Origin: Melastoma dodecandrum
Taxonomy: Eukaryota; Streptophyta; Magnoliopsida; Myrtales; Melastomataceae
DNA length: 64,000 bases
Direction of reading: 5' to 3'
Assembly: GCA_029817715.1 (NCBI GenBank)
Contig: JARUPY010000457.1
Coordinates: forward strand, 45,876 to 109,875
Below are positions 46,110 through 54,793 of this stretch, one piece after another (positions within the stretch are counted from its first letter, which is position 1; every line of letters begins with the position of its first letter). Position numbers and translations under genes: made by a program. A model generated the notes under the pieces. That model had not been told where the DNA came from and ran no database searches. It saw only the letters and a program-made list of their open reading frames with translations.

Positions 46110-47573
46110 ATGTCCGACCTGACCACCCCCCGCCCCGCCCGCGCCCCCCGCGAGACCGCCGTCGCCGGCCTGGAGCCGCTCGCGGTCCTGCCGGTCTTCG
46201 TGCCGCTGCGCGGCAAGCGGGTGGTGCTCGCGGGCTCCTCCGGCGGGGCGCCATGGAAGGTGAAGGTGCTCGCCGCCGCGGGTGCGCTCGTCGATGTCTA
46301 CGCCCCCGAGCCCTCGGAGGAACTGCGCGCCGTGCCCGGCGAGATCGTCGATGGCACGGTCACCCTGCACGAGCGCGCGTGGACGCCCGACGACCTCTGG
46401 GGCGCGGCCTTCTGCGTCGGCGCCATGGAGGACGAGGTGGGACGCGGTGGCCTTCGTCGCCGCCGCCCGCGCCACGGGCGCCATCGTCAACGCGGTGGAC
46501 CGGCCGCATCTCTGCGACGTGAAGTTCGGCGCCATCGTCAAACCGCTCACCCCTGGTGGTCGGCATCTCGACGGAGGGCGCCGCTCCCGGTCTTCGGGCA
46601 GACGATCCGCGCCCGGATCGAGGCGATGCTGCCCCGCGGGTTCGCCCGGTGGATGGCCGCCGCCCGGGACTGGCGGGAGCAGGTGACGGGCCGGTTCCAC
46701 GGCTTCTCCGACCGGCGCTTCTTCTGGGAGCGCTTCACCGATCGCGCCTTCGCGGAGCCCGACCGGGCGCCCTCCGATGCGGATCTCACGGAGCTGCTCG
46801 GCGAGACCGAGGCCGCCCCCAAGGGTGGCGCGGTGACGCTGGTGGGCGCCGGGCCGGGCGACGCAGAGCTGCTGACGCTCAAGGCGCTGCGGGCCCTGCG
46901 CAACGCCGATGTGATCCTCTACGACGACCTCGTCGCTCCCGAAATCCTCGACTACGCCCGGCGCGAGGCCCGGACCATGCTGGTCGGCAAGACCGGCCAC
47001 GGCCCGTCCTGCCGGCAGGACGACATCAACGCGCTGATGGTTCAGCTCGCCCGGTCGGGCAAGCAGGTGGTGCGGCTGAAATCCGGCGACCCCCTGGTCT
47101 TCGGCCGGGCCGGCGAGGAGATCGAGGCCTGCCGCGAGGCGGGCATCCCGGTCACGGTGGTGCCGGGCGTTTCGGCGGCGCAGGGGGCAGCGGCGGCGCT
47201 GGGCCTGTCGCTGACCCATCGCGATGCGGCCCGCCGCCTGCAATTCGTCACCGGCCACGACCGCAAGGGCGGCCTGCCGGAAGACCTCAACTGGGCGGCA
47301 CTCGGCGATGCGAGCGTGACGACCGTGGTCTACATGCCCAAGCGGACGCTCGGCGCTTTGCTGGAGCGCGCGGTGGCCGAGGGCCTCGACCCGCAGACCC
47401 CGGCGCTCCTCGTCTTCAACGCGACCCGCCCGAATCAGGAGGTGGTGCGCGGCACCGCCGCCGACCTCGCCACCCGCGTCGAGGCGGCGGGCTTCGAGGG
47501 CCCGGCGCTGCTGATGGTCGGCCGGGCGCTGGCCGAAGCGGAAGCTGCCGCCGCGATCCGGGCGGTAGGCTGA
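46110..47573 (+). CDS. cysG: Siroheme synthase CysG-type (three inserted bases, 46437-46595)
   Basis: Makes siroheme for NirA. N-terminal precorrin-2 dehydrogenase/ferrochelatase part: VFVPLRGKRVVLAGSSGGAP; C-terminal uroporphyrinogen-III methyltransferase: VTLVGAGPGDAELLTLKALR, ADVILYDDLVAPEILDYAR, VVRLKSGDPLVFGRAGEE and [21 protein letters not shown]. Between 46437 and 46595 the frame shifts three times; removing one base each from GGTGGGACG, GTCAAACCG and GCTCCCGGTC restores 486 residues, reading AIVNAVDRPHLCDVKFGAIV. The Rossmann loop GSSGGAPWK differs from the usual GGGxVAxRK, so the dehydrogenase activity is less certain than the methyltransferase. Its place after nasA fits siroheme supply. 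Confidence 0.88.
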   Translation: MSDLTTPRPARAPRETAVAGLEPLAVLPVFVPLRGKRVVLAGSSGGAPWKVKVLAAAGALVDVYAPEPSEELRAVPGEIVDGTVTLHERAWTPDDLWGAAFCVGAMEDEVGRGGLRRRRPRHGRHRQRGGPAASLRREVRRHRQTAHPWWSASRRRAPLPVFGQTIRARIEAMLPRGFARWMAAARDWREQVTGRFHGFSDRRFFWERFTDRAFAEPDRAPSDADLTELLGETEAAPKGGAVTLVGAGPGDAELLTLKALRALRNADVILYDDLVAPEILDYARREARTMLVGKTGHGPSCRQDDINALMVQLARSGKQVVRLKSGDPLVFGRAGEEIEACREAGIPVTVVPGVSAAQGAAAALGLSLTHRDAARRLQFVTGHDRKGGLPEDLNWAALGDASVTTVVYMPKRTLGALLERAVAEGLDPQTPALLVFNATRPNQEVVRGTAADLATRVEAAGFEGPALLMVGRALAEAEAAAAIRAVG

Positions 47574-47578
47574 GGTCG

Positions 47579-47685
47579 GGGGATCCCCAAGGGCGTCACG
47601 CCTTTGGGTGGGGTCTCGGGGCAAAGCCCTGAGGTTCGCAGGGCTCTGCCCTGCACCCGCCAAAGGGCTCGTCCTTTGGGAACCC
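47579..47685. repeat. AAAGGGC...GCCCTTT repeat family, copy 3 (inverted)
   Basis: Same family as 18878 and 25055 but in opposite orientation: it begins GGATCCCCAAGGGCGTCACG and ends GCACCCGCCAAAGGGCTCGT, then CCTTTGGGAACCC. It separates cysG from thrS and may end the nas transcript. Confidence 0.78.
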
Positions 47686-47782
47686 ATTCCATCGGCCCTG
47701 GAAACCGTCTACACGGCCCGCCTTCGTATCCCCTCGAACCGCTTACCTGCCCCGTTCGCAGGAGTGAGCCAGGAGACAGACC

Positions 47783-49812
47783 ATGCCCGTCCTGACCTTT
47801 CCCGATGGCAACACACGAGAGGTCGCCGCCGGCACCACCGGCCGCAGCGTGGTCGAGGGCATCGCGAAGTCGCTCGCCAAGCGCACCGTGGCCATGGCCC
47901 TCGACGGCACCGTCCGCGACCTCGATGACGCCATCGCCGCCGACGCCCGGATCGAGTTCCTCGACCGCACCGACCCGCGCAGCCTGGAGCTGATCCGCCA
48001 CGATTGCGCGCACGTGCTCGCCGAGGCGGTGCAGTCGCTCTGGCCGGAGACGCAGGTGACCATCGGCCCGGTCATCGAGAACGGCTTCTATTACGACTTC
48101 CACCGCGAGGCCCCGTTCACGCCGGAGGACTTTCCGAAGATCGAGGCGAAGATGCGCGAGATCATCGCGCGCGACGCGCCCTTCACCAAGGATGTCTGGA
48201 AGCGCGAGGACGTGCGCAACCTGTTCGCGGAGAAGAAGGAAGGCTTCAAGGTCGAATTGGTCGATGCCATCCCGCCGGGGGAGGATCTGAAGATCTACCG
48301 CCAGGGCGAGTGGTTCGACCTCTGCCGCGGGCCGCACATGACTTCGACCGCCAAGGTCGGCAACGCCTTCAAGCTCATGAAGGTCGCGGGCGCGTATTGG
48401 CGCGGCGATTCCAACAATCCGATGCTCAGCCGCATCTACGGCACGGCCTTCGCCAAACAGGAAGATCTCGACGCCTACCTGCACCGCATCGAGGAGGCCG
48501 AGCGGCGCGACCACCGCCGATTGGGCCGCGAACTCGACCTCTTCCATTTTCAGGAAGAAGGACCGGGCGTCGTGTTCTGGCACGCCAAGGGATGGACGAT
48601 CTTTCAGGCTCTGATCGCCTATATGCGACGGCGGCTTGCAGGCGACTACGCCGAGGTCAACGCGCCGCAGATCCTCGACAAGGCCCTGTGGGAGACCTCC
48701 GGCCACTGGGGCTGGTACCGAGAGAGCATGTTCGCGGCGCAATCGGCCGGCGACGAGGCCGAGGATAAGCGCTGGTTTGCGCTGAAACCGATGAACTGCC
48801 CCGGCCATGTGCAAATCTTCAAGCACGGCTTGAAGAGCTATCGCGATCTGCCTCTGCGAATGGCGGAATTCGGCGTGGTGCACCGCTACGAGCCGTCGGG
48901 TGCGATGCACGGCGTCATGCGGGTGCGCGCGTTCACTCAGGACGACGCGCATATCTTCTGCACCGAGGATCAGCTCGCCGCCGAGTGTCACAAGATCAAC
49001 GAACTGATCCTCTCGGTCTATCAGGATTTCGGCTTCGACAAGATCGTGGTCAAACTCTCGACCCGGCCGGAAAAGCGCGTCGGCTCGGATGCCCTGTGGG
49101 ACCACGCGGAAGACGTGATGACCCGGGTGCTGACGCAGATCGAGGAGCAGTCGGGCGGGCGGATCAAGACCGCCGTGAACCCGGGCGAGGGCGCCTTCTA
49201 CGGCCCGAAATTCGAGTACGTGCTGCGCGGACGCCATCGGCCCGCGACTGGCAGTGCGGGACGACGCAGATCGATTTCAATCTACCCGAGCGGTTCGGCG
49301 CCTTCTACATCGCGCCGAACAGCGAGAAGACGACGCCGGTCATGGTCCACCGCGCGATCTGCGGCTCGCTGGAGCGCTTCACCGGCATCCTGATCGAGCA
49401 TTTCGCCGGCCATCTGCCGCTCTGGCTTGCGCCGGTGCAGGTGGTGGTGGCCACCATCACCGGCGAGGCCGACGCCTACGCGGCCAAGGTGGTGCGGGCG
49501 CTGGAGAAGGCGGGCCTGCGGGTCGAGGCGGATCTGCGCAACGAGAAGATCAACTACAAGGTGCGCGAGCACTCGCTGACCAAGACGCCGGTGATCGTCG
49601 CGCTCGGCAAGCGCGAGGCGGAGGAGCGGACGGTCTCGATCCGGCGTCTCGGCAGCCAGCAGACCCGCACCCTGCCGCTCGCCGAAGCCATCGCCGCCTT
49701 CGTCGAGGAGGCCACCGCGCCGGACCGCCGCCGGGCCGAGGCCGTGGCCGAGACGGTCCCGACCAGCGACACGGTGCTCGACGGGCATCACGAGGTGGCG
49801 CCGGTTCCGTAG
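47783..49812 (+). CDS. thrS: Threonyl-tRNA synthetase (two inserted bases near 49229 and 49242)
   Basis: Charges tRNA-Thr; essential. Domains in order: N-terminal TGS domain ([20 protein letters not shown]), editing domain ([20 protein letters not shown] and later DLCRGPHM), class II catalytic core ([20 protein letters not shown], motif 2 at [20 protein letters not shown]), and anticodon-binding domain at the end. The frame breaks at GCGCGGACGCCATCGGCCCGC; removing one G and one C gives [20 protein letters not shown] and a 675-residue protein. As the gene is essential, the breaks are almost surely sequence errors. ATG 47783 follows AGGAGACAGACC. Confidence 0.93.
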
Positions 49813-49828
49813 GAACGACGCGGGTATT

Positions 49829-49856
49829 CCCCTCTCCCCGCTGGCGGGGAGAGGGG
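49829..49856 (+). terminator. GC hairpin after thrS
   Basis: Twelve-base-pair stem CCCCTCTCCCCG and CGGGGAGAGGGG with a CTGG loop, 17 bases after the thrS stop. It is followed by GGAAA and not by a T-run. Same stem as at 43154. Confidence 0.55.
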
Positions 49857-49911
49857 GAAACTTGCCTCCACAGGTTCCGTCTCGCCGCAAAACACGCTAG
49901 GGCAACCGGCA

Positions 49912-50418
49912 ATGACCCGTACTGCCCTCTACGCAGGCTCGTTCGATCCGGTCACGAACGGCCATCTCGACGTCGTCCGCCAAGCCTGCCGGCTGGTGGA
50001 CCGCCTCGTGATTGCCATCGGCGTGCATCCCGGCAAGGCGCCGCTGTTCTCGGCCGACGAGCGGGCCGAGCTGCTGACCGAGACCTGCGGGCCTGTGGCC
50101 CAAGCCGAGGGGGCGGTGCTCGATGTCGTGACCTTCGACGACCTCGCCGTCTCGGCGGCGCGGCGATGCGGCGCCACGGTGTTCATCCGGGGCCTGCGCG
50201 ACGGCACCGATCTCGATTACGAGATGCAGCTTGCCGGCATGAACGGCGCCATGGCGCCGGAGGTCCAGACCGTGTTCCTCCCGGCCTCGACCAGCGCGCG
50301 GCCGATCACCGCGACCCTGGTGCGGCAGATCGCGGGGATGGGGGGCGACGTGTCTCCCTTCGTCCCCGCCGCCGTCGCCGCGAGGCTCAAGGCGCGGTTC
50401 GCGCCGGCTCAATCCTGA
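49912..50418 (+). CDS. coaD: Phosphopantetheine adenylyltransferase
   Basis: Fourth step of coenzyme A synthesis: ATP plus 4'-phosphopantetheine to dephospho-CoA. The 168-residue product has the nucleotidyltransferase motif T/SxGH in [20 protein letters not shown], the [19 protein letters not shown] substrate loop, and a C-terminal [20 protein letters not shown] in place of the common ISSSxVRE. Complete and of normal length. Confidence 0.94.
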   Translation: MTRTALYAGSFDPVTNGHLDVVRQACRLVDRLVIAIGVHPGKAPLFSADERAELLTETCGPVAQAEGAVLDVVTFDDLAVSAARRCGATVFIRGLRDGTDLDYEMQLAGMNGAMAPEVQTVFLPASTSARPITATLVRQIAGMGGDVSPFVPAAVAARLKARFAPAQS

Positions 50419-50447
50419 ACGACCTTGGATAAGGACCCGACAGCGCC

Positions 50448-50639
50448 ATGAAACGCCGCACGCTCCTCGCGCTCGCCCTCTGCGCGGGCCTGTCCGCCCC
50501 GGCGATGGCCGCCGACGCCAACACCGTCTACCTCCAGACCAAGGATGGCCGCATCACCATCGAGCTGCGCCCCGACCTCGCGCCCAAGCACGTCAAGCAG
50601 ATCAAGACCCTGGTGGCGCGCGGCTTCTACGACGGCCTG

Positions 50640-50675
<36 letters not shown>

Positions 50676-50993
50676 ACCGGCGACCCGAAGGGCAACGGCA
50701 CCGGCGGCTCGGACCTGCCCAACATCCCGGCCGAGTTCTCGAAGACCGCGCAGTTCAAGCGCGGCACCGTCGGGATGGCCCGCTCCGCGAGCCCGAACTC
50801 GGCCAACTCGCAGTTCTTCATCTGCCTCGGCGACGCGCCGTTCCTCAACGGCCAGTACACGGTCGTGGGCAACGTCATCGACGGGCTCGACGTCCTCGAC
50901 AAGATCAAGAAGGCCTCGCCCGGCGCCCCCGGCGGCGCGGTGCAGGATCCCGACAAGATCGTGCGCATGACCCTGGCTGGGAAGGCTCAGTGA
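50448..50993 (+). CDS. Periplasmic cyclophilin-type peptidyl-prolyl isomerase
   Basis: Catalyses proline cis-trans isomerisation of exported proteins. The 181-residue product has a cleavable signal peptide (MKRRTLLALALCAGLSAPAM) and a compact cyclophilin domain with FHRVIDGFMAQTGDPKGNGT, the GMARSASPNSANSQFFICLG core and FLNGQYTVVGNVIDGLD. Of the human CypA active-site residues, the arginine, phenylalanine-methionine pair and glutamine are visible in these stretches. It lies 29 bases after coaD and overlaps the next frame by four bases. Confidence 0.94.
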
Positions 50994-51495
50994 GGCGGGG
51001 CCTGCGGCCTCTGCTCCTCCTCGCCGCCCTCCTCGCCGGTGCGCCGGCGGGGGCGGGCGCTTTCTATGACGGGCCACTCGAACCCGGCTACGCCGACGAG
51101 CCGGCGGCGGGTATCCCCTAAGCCTGCCGCAGACTTTGCGGGCGACGGTGGCGGTACCGCTGAAGAATCCGCCGGCGGCGCCGGCCGACACGCTCGCGAC
51201 ACTCTACCCCGACCCTCGCCGCCTGCTGGCGCCTGCCACCGCTTGCGGCGGGCATCCGCGGACCCGATGTCGAGATCACCGCCCGCCTGTCCCTGCGGCG
51301 CAACGGCAGCCTGATCGGGCGGCCGCGGATCACCTACACGGCCGGGATCGTGGGTCGCGACCCGGCCGACCCTGGTGCGGGCGACCCTGGCGGCCCTCGA
51401 CCGTTGCACCCCCCGCCCGCATCACCGCCGGGCTCGGCAAGGCCATCGCCGGCCGGCCGGTGGCCCTCCGCCTCGTTTACCGGCCGCCCGCCTGA
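50990..51495 (+). CDS. Secreted protein of unknown function (frameshifted)
   Basis: A GTG at 50990 overlaps the cyclophilin stop (GTGA) and begins a signal peptide, RRGLRPLLLLAALLAGAPAG, followed by AFYDGPLEPGY. The frame then closes at 51120, but protein-like sequence goes on in other frames: LRATVAVPLKNPPAAPADTL, GPDVEITARLSLRRNGSLIG, RPRITYTAGI and, at the end, ITAGLGKAIAGRPVALRLVY before TGA 51493-51495. This ending resembles the TonB-C-like region of small alphaproteobacterial periplasmic proteins. At least three indels are needed to join the parts. Sandwiched between two cyclophilin genes. Confidence 0.55.
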
Positions 51496-51549
51496 CCGGC
51501 GGCGCCCCGGTGTAAGATCACCCCAACCCCAACCGACGGAGACCCGACC

Positions 51550-52008
51550 ATGGCCGACACCGAAACCATCGTCCTCGAGACCACCAAGGGCCGCGTCGTC
51601 ATCGGCCTGCGCCCCGACCTCGCCCCGAACCACGTCGAGCGGATCAAGGCGCTGGCCGCACAGGGCTTCTACGACGGCGTCGTCTTCCACCGCGTCATCC
51701 CCGGCTTCATGGCGCAGGGCGGCGATCCCACCGGCACCGGCGAGGGCGGCTCGGAGATGCCGGACCTGAAGGCGGAATTCAACGCCGAGCCGCATGTGCG
51801 CGGCACCTGCTCGATGGCCCGCACGAACTTCCCACACTCGGCGAACTCGCAGTTCTTCATCTGCTTCGAGGACGCCCGCTTCCTCGACAAGCAGTACACC
51901 GTGTGGGGCAAGGTCGTGGAAGGCATGGACGTGGTCGACACGATCAACAAGGGCGAGCCGCCGCGCCAGCCGGACAAGATCGTGAAGGCCACCGTGGGCG
52001 CCGCGTAA
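51550..52008 (+). CDS. ppiB: Cytoplasmic cyclophilin-type peptidyl-prolyl isomerase
   Basis: 152-residue cyclophilin without signal peptide, so cytoplasmic. Motifs: VVFHRVIPGFMAQGGDPTGT, CSMARTNFPHSANSQFFICF and FLDKQYTVWGKVVEGMDVVD. It closely parallels the periplasmic copy 550 bases upstream, which suggests an old tandem duplication, with one copy exported. ATG 51550 follows GACGGAGACCCGACC. Confidence 0.94.
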   Translation: MADTETIVLETTKGRVVIGLRPDLAPNHVERIKALAAQGFYDGVVFHRVIPGFMAQGGDPTGTGEGGSEMPDLKAEFNAEPHVRGTCSMARTNFPHSANSQFFICFEDARFLDKQYTVWGKVVEGMDVVDTINKGEPPRQPDKIVKATVGAA

Positions 52009-52020
52009 GGCCCGGTATCG

Positions 52021-52046
52021 CCCTCTCCCCGGTTGCGGGGGGAGGG
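52021..52046 (+). terminator. GC hairpin after ppiB
   Basis: CCCTCTCCCC and GGGGGGAGGG pair (one G-T pair) around a short loop, 12 bases after the ppiB stop and just before the 3' end of the convergent mobA. Member of the CTCTCCCCG repeat class. Confidence 0.5.
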
Positions 52047-52050
52047 CCCC

Positions 52051-52662
52051 TCAGCGCCGCAGCCAAGCCTCCGCCCGAGCCCAATCCTCCGGCGTGTTGA
52101 GGTTCAGGAACGGATCGACCGGCTGCACCGGCCATTCCACCACCGCACTCCCGTGGCGGGCGATGAAGCCGCCGACCCGGCGCTCGCCGGACGCGAGCCA
52201 CGCCCGCAGGTCGTCCCGCAGGGCGACGGGCCAGAGCGCCGCCGTGTAATGCTCCCGCCCCCCTGAGGCCGCCACCGCGATGGCGCCCGCACCGAGGGAG
52301 GCGGCGAGCCGCGCGACGAGATCCTCCGGCAGGAACGGGGCATCGCCCGGCACGCTCAGCACATGCGTCACGCCGGGCAGGGCCGCCCCGTGCTCCAGCC
52401 CCGCGAGGATGCCCGCCAGCGGCCCGAGCGAGCCCGGCAAGGGATCGGGCAGGATCGGGCCCTCGAACGCGGTTCGGAAACGGCTGGGATCGCCGTTGGC
52501 GCTGAGCGCCAGCCCGGCGGGGCATTGAGGGCGCAGCCCCGCCGCGATGCGCGCCAGGATGGGCTCGCCGCCGAGGGGCAGGAGGGTCTTGTCCCCCCCG
52601 CCCATCCTCCGCCCGAGGCCGCCCGCCAGGATCAGGCCGAGGATGTGTGGCGCCGCCGTCAT
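52051..52662 (-). CDS. mobA: Molybdenum cofactor guanylyltransferase MobA
   Basis: Attaches GMP to molybdopterin, giving the MGD cofactor that NasA-type enzymes need. The 203-residue product has the nucleotidyltransferase signature LILAGGLGRRMGGGDKTLLP, the conserved PGSLGPLAGILAGLEHGA, and VLSVPGDAPFLPEDLV with the metal-binding aspartate. ATG 52662 is preferred; a GTG at 52674 adds four residues. Not next to the nas genes but functionally tied to them and to modBC. Confidence 0.92.
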   Translation of the reverse strand: MTAAPHILGLILAGGLGRRMGGGDKTLLPLGGEPILARIAAGLRPQCPAGLALSANGDPSRFRTAFEGPILPDPLPGSLGPLAGILAGLEHGAALPGVTHVLSVPGDAPFLPEDLVARLAASLGAGAIAVAASGGREHYTAALWPVALRDDLRAWLASGERRVGGFIARHGSAVVEWPVQPVDPFLNLNTPEDWARAEAWLRR

Positions 52663-52674
52663 GGCTGCCCTCAC

Positions 52675-52766
52675 CGTCTTTGCGAGCGAAGCGAAGCAAT
52701 CCAGGGCAGCGCCACGCTCCTTGAGGGCACGCTGCCCTGGATCACTTCGCTGCGCTCGTGATGACG
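52675..52766. repeat. Palindromic repeat, GCGAGCG-AGCGAAGCAATCC family, copy 3
   Basis: Arms CGTCTTTGCGAGCGAAGCGA and CTGCGCTCGTGATGACG, inner arms CAATCCAGGGCAGC and GCTGCCCTGGATCA, between mrp and mobA. The near-perfect inner arms make this one of the better-preserved copies. Confidence 0.84.
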
Positions 52767-52776
52767 GAGGGGATGC

Positions 52777-53958
52777 CTACCCGATCACGATCCGCGGCGC
52801 CGCCCGGCCCGCGGGCGCGCCCGACAGGTTCGCCCAGAGCGCCGCGGCGATCTCGCGATAGACCTTGGCCTGCGGCCCTTCCGGATCGGTGGCCACCACC
52901 GGGCGGCCGGCGTCGGAGGTCTCACGGATCGTCATGTTGAGCGGCACTTCGCCGAGATAGGGCACGCCGAGGCGCTGCGCCTCGTGGCGGGCGCCGCCAT
53001 GGCCGAAGATGTGCGAGGCATGGCCACAATTCGGGCAGACGAAGGTCGCCATGTTCTCGACGATGCCGAGGATCGGCACCGCGACCTTCTTGAACATCGC
53101 CACGCCCCGCCGCGCGTCGATCAGCGCGAGATCCTGCGGCGTCGAGACGATCACCGCGCCCGACAGCGGCGTCGCCTGGGCCATGGTGAGCTGCGCGTCG
53201 CCCGTGCCGGGCGGCATGTCCACCACCATGACGTCGACGTCGCCCCAGGCCACCTCGCGCAGCATCTGGGTGATGGCCGACATGACCATCGGCCCGCGCC
53301 AGATCATCGCCGCCTCGGGCTCGATCAGGAAGCCGATCGACATGACCTTGAGGCCGTAGCCGACCATCGGCTCCATGGCCCGGTTCTCGACCACGTTGGG
53401 CTTGCCCGACAGGCCGAACAACTTCGGCACCGAGGGGCCGTAGATGTCGGCATCGAGCAGGCCGACCTTCAGCCCCTGCGCCTGGAGGGCGAGGGCGAGG
53501 TTGCAGGCGGTGGTGGACTTGCCGACGCCGCCCTTGCCGGAGGCCACCGCCACGATGTGGCGCACGCCCGGCAGTTTCGGCCCTTGCTGCGGCGGGGCGC
53601 CGGGCCGGGGCGGCGCGACGGGGGGAGGAGAAACAGGGCGCGGGGCGGCGCTGCTCTGGGCCGGATGGCTCGCGTCGCGCTCGGAGGTGAGGCTCGCGAA
53701 CACGCCGGAGACGCCCGGCATCTGCAGGACGCGGCCCTCCGCCTGACGCCGCACCGGCTCGAACTTCTCGGCCTCGGAGGCGTCCACGAGGATCGAGAAC
53801 ATGACCCGGTTGGTCGGATCGACCACCACCTGGGACAGGCGGCCGGAGCCGGGCAGGGTGGTGCCGGCGGCATCGATCGTCACCGATTGCAGGGCGCGCA
53901 GCACGTCGTCGCGGGTGATGGCCAAGGTGGGGAACTCCCGAATTCGTTCCGTCTCCAT
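52777..53958 (-). CDS. Mrp/ApbC family Fe-S cluster carrier ATPase
   Basis: P-loop ATPase that loads or carries Fe-S clusters for apo-enzymes. The 393-residue product has an N-terminal MIP18-like domain (about 1-95), a Pro/Ala-rich linker, then the deviant Walker A IVAVASGKGGVGKSTTACNL, the DADIYGPSVPKLFGLSGKPN switch region and, near 300, FVCPNCGHASHIFGHGGA with the CxxC that bridges a cluster in the dimer. ATG 53958 was taken; the conserved part starts at LAITRDDVLRAL, so a slightly shorter form is possible. Confidence 0.92.
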   Translation of the reverse strand: METERIREFPTLAITRDDVLRALQSVTIDAAGTTLPGSGRLSQVVVDPTNRVMFSILVDASEAEKFEPVRRQAEGRVLQMPGVSGVFASLTSERDASHPAQSSAAPRPVSPPPVAPPRPGAPPQQGPKLPGVRHIVAVASGKGGVGKSTTACNLALALQAQGLKVGLLDADIYGPSVPKLFGLSGKPNVVENRAMEPMVGYGLKVMSIGFLIEPEAAMIWRGPMVMSAITQMLREVAWGDVDVMVVDMPPGTGDAQLTMAQATPLSGAVIVSTPQDLALIDARRGVAMFKKVAVPILGIVENMATFVCPNCGHASHIFGHGGARHEAQRLGVPYLGEVPLNMTIRETSDAGRPVVATDPEGPQAKVYREIAAALWANLSGAPAGRAAPRIVIG

Positions 53959-54085
53959 CTATACGCGCGCGCCCGAAACACCACCCTCGCGCACGGCCTG
54001 AACCATCCGGAGCTTCGCCCGTTGTCGAGGCGAATCCGGGCCGGGCCGCCTCACGGCGGTCCGCCGAAGAGGCAGGAGTTGCGCT

Positions 54086-54587
54086 GTGCACCAGAACCAC
54101 CGGAACCACGAGGGCGCCGAGAAGCTGTTCGCGCTGATCAAGGACGTGAAGGTCGCGATGATGACCACCGTCGATACCGACGGCACGCTGAACAGCCGCC
54201 CGATGTGGAACAACGACATCGACCAGAACGGCGACCTGTGGTTCTTCACCAAGCTCCACTCGCCGAAGACGGCCGAGATCAGCCGCGCCAACCAGGTGAA
54301 CCTCGCCTATTCGGATCCGTCGAGCCAGAAACTACGTGTCGGTCGCCGGCAAGGCCGAGGTGATCCGCGATCAGGCGCTCATCGATGAGAAGTGGAATGC
54401 CAGCCTGAAGACGTGGTTTCCCAACGGCAAGGACGACCCCGAGGTCGCCCTGATCCGCGTCTGCCCCGAGAAGGGCGAGTACTGGGACAGCCCGAACGCG
54501 ACGATGCTACACATCTACGGCACCGTGAAGGCCGCGCTCACCGGCGAGAGCCCGAAGACCGAGACCAAGAAGGTCGGGCTGTCGTAA
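54086..54587 (+). CDS. Pyridoxamine 5'-phosphate oxidase-like (general stress) protein (frameshift near 54330)
   Basis: Small FMN-binding split-barrel protein of the general stress protein 26 family. First part: EKLFALIKDVKVAMMTTVDT, LNSRPMWNNDIDQNGDLWFF and TKLHSPKTAEISRANQVNLA. The frame breaks at CCAGAAACTACG; with one A removed it reads SQNYVSVAGKAEVIRDQALI and continues to SPNATMLHIYGTVKAALTGE, for 166 residues in all. Start is GTG 54086, preceded by AGGCAGGAGTTGC. Role probably in oxidative or general stress; substrate unknown. Confidence 0.86.
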
Positions 54588-54654
54588 GGTCCTTGACCCG
54601 ATGACGTCGGGGCGGCGCGCCGGGCACGGCCGCCGCCCTCTTTCGTTTCCGCCC

Positions 54655-54687
54655 CCGTCTTTGCTTCGCTCGCGCTCGCAAAGACGG
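54655..54687. repeat. Short palindrome related to the GCGAGCG repeat family
   Basis: CCGTCTTTGC and GCAAAGACGG form a 10-base-pair stem around a TTCGCTCGCGCTC centre, 68 bases after the stress-protein gene. The ends match those of the longer family copies, so this looks like an element that lost its middle. It could also end the upstream transcript. Confidence 0.65.
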
Positions 54688-54793
54688 AGAGGGCTGAGGA
54701 TAAGCGCCACGCCGTAGCCCCCCGGCCGGTTGACGCCATGCGGAAAACCGTGCGCCCTCCCTCTCCCCCAGCGCGACCCAAAGTCCCAAAGAC

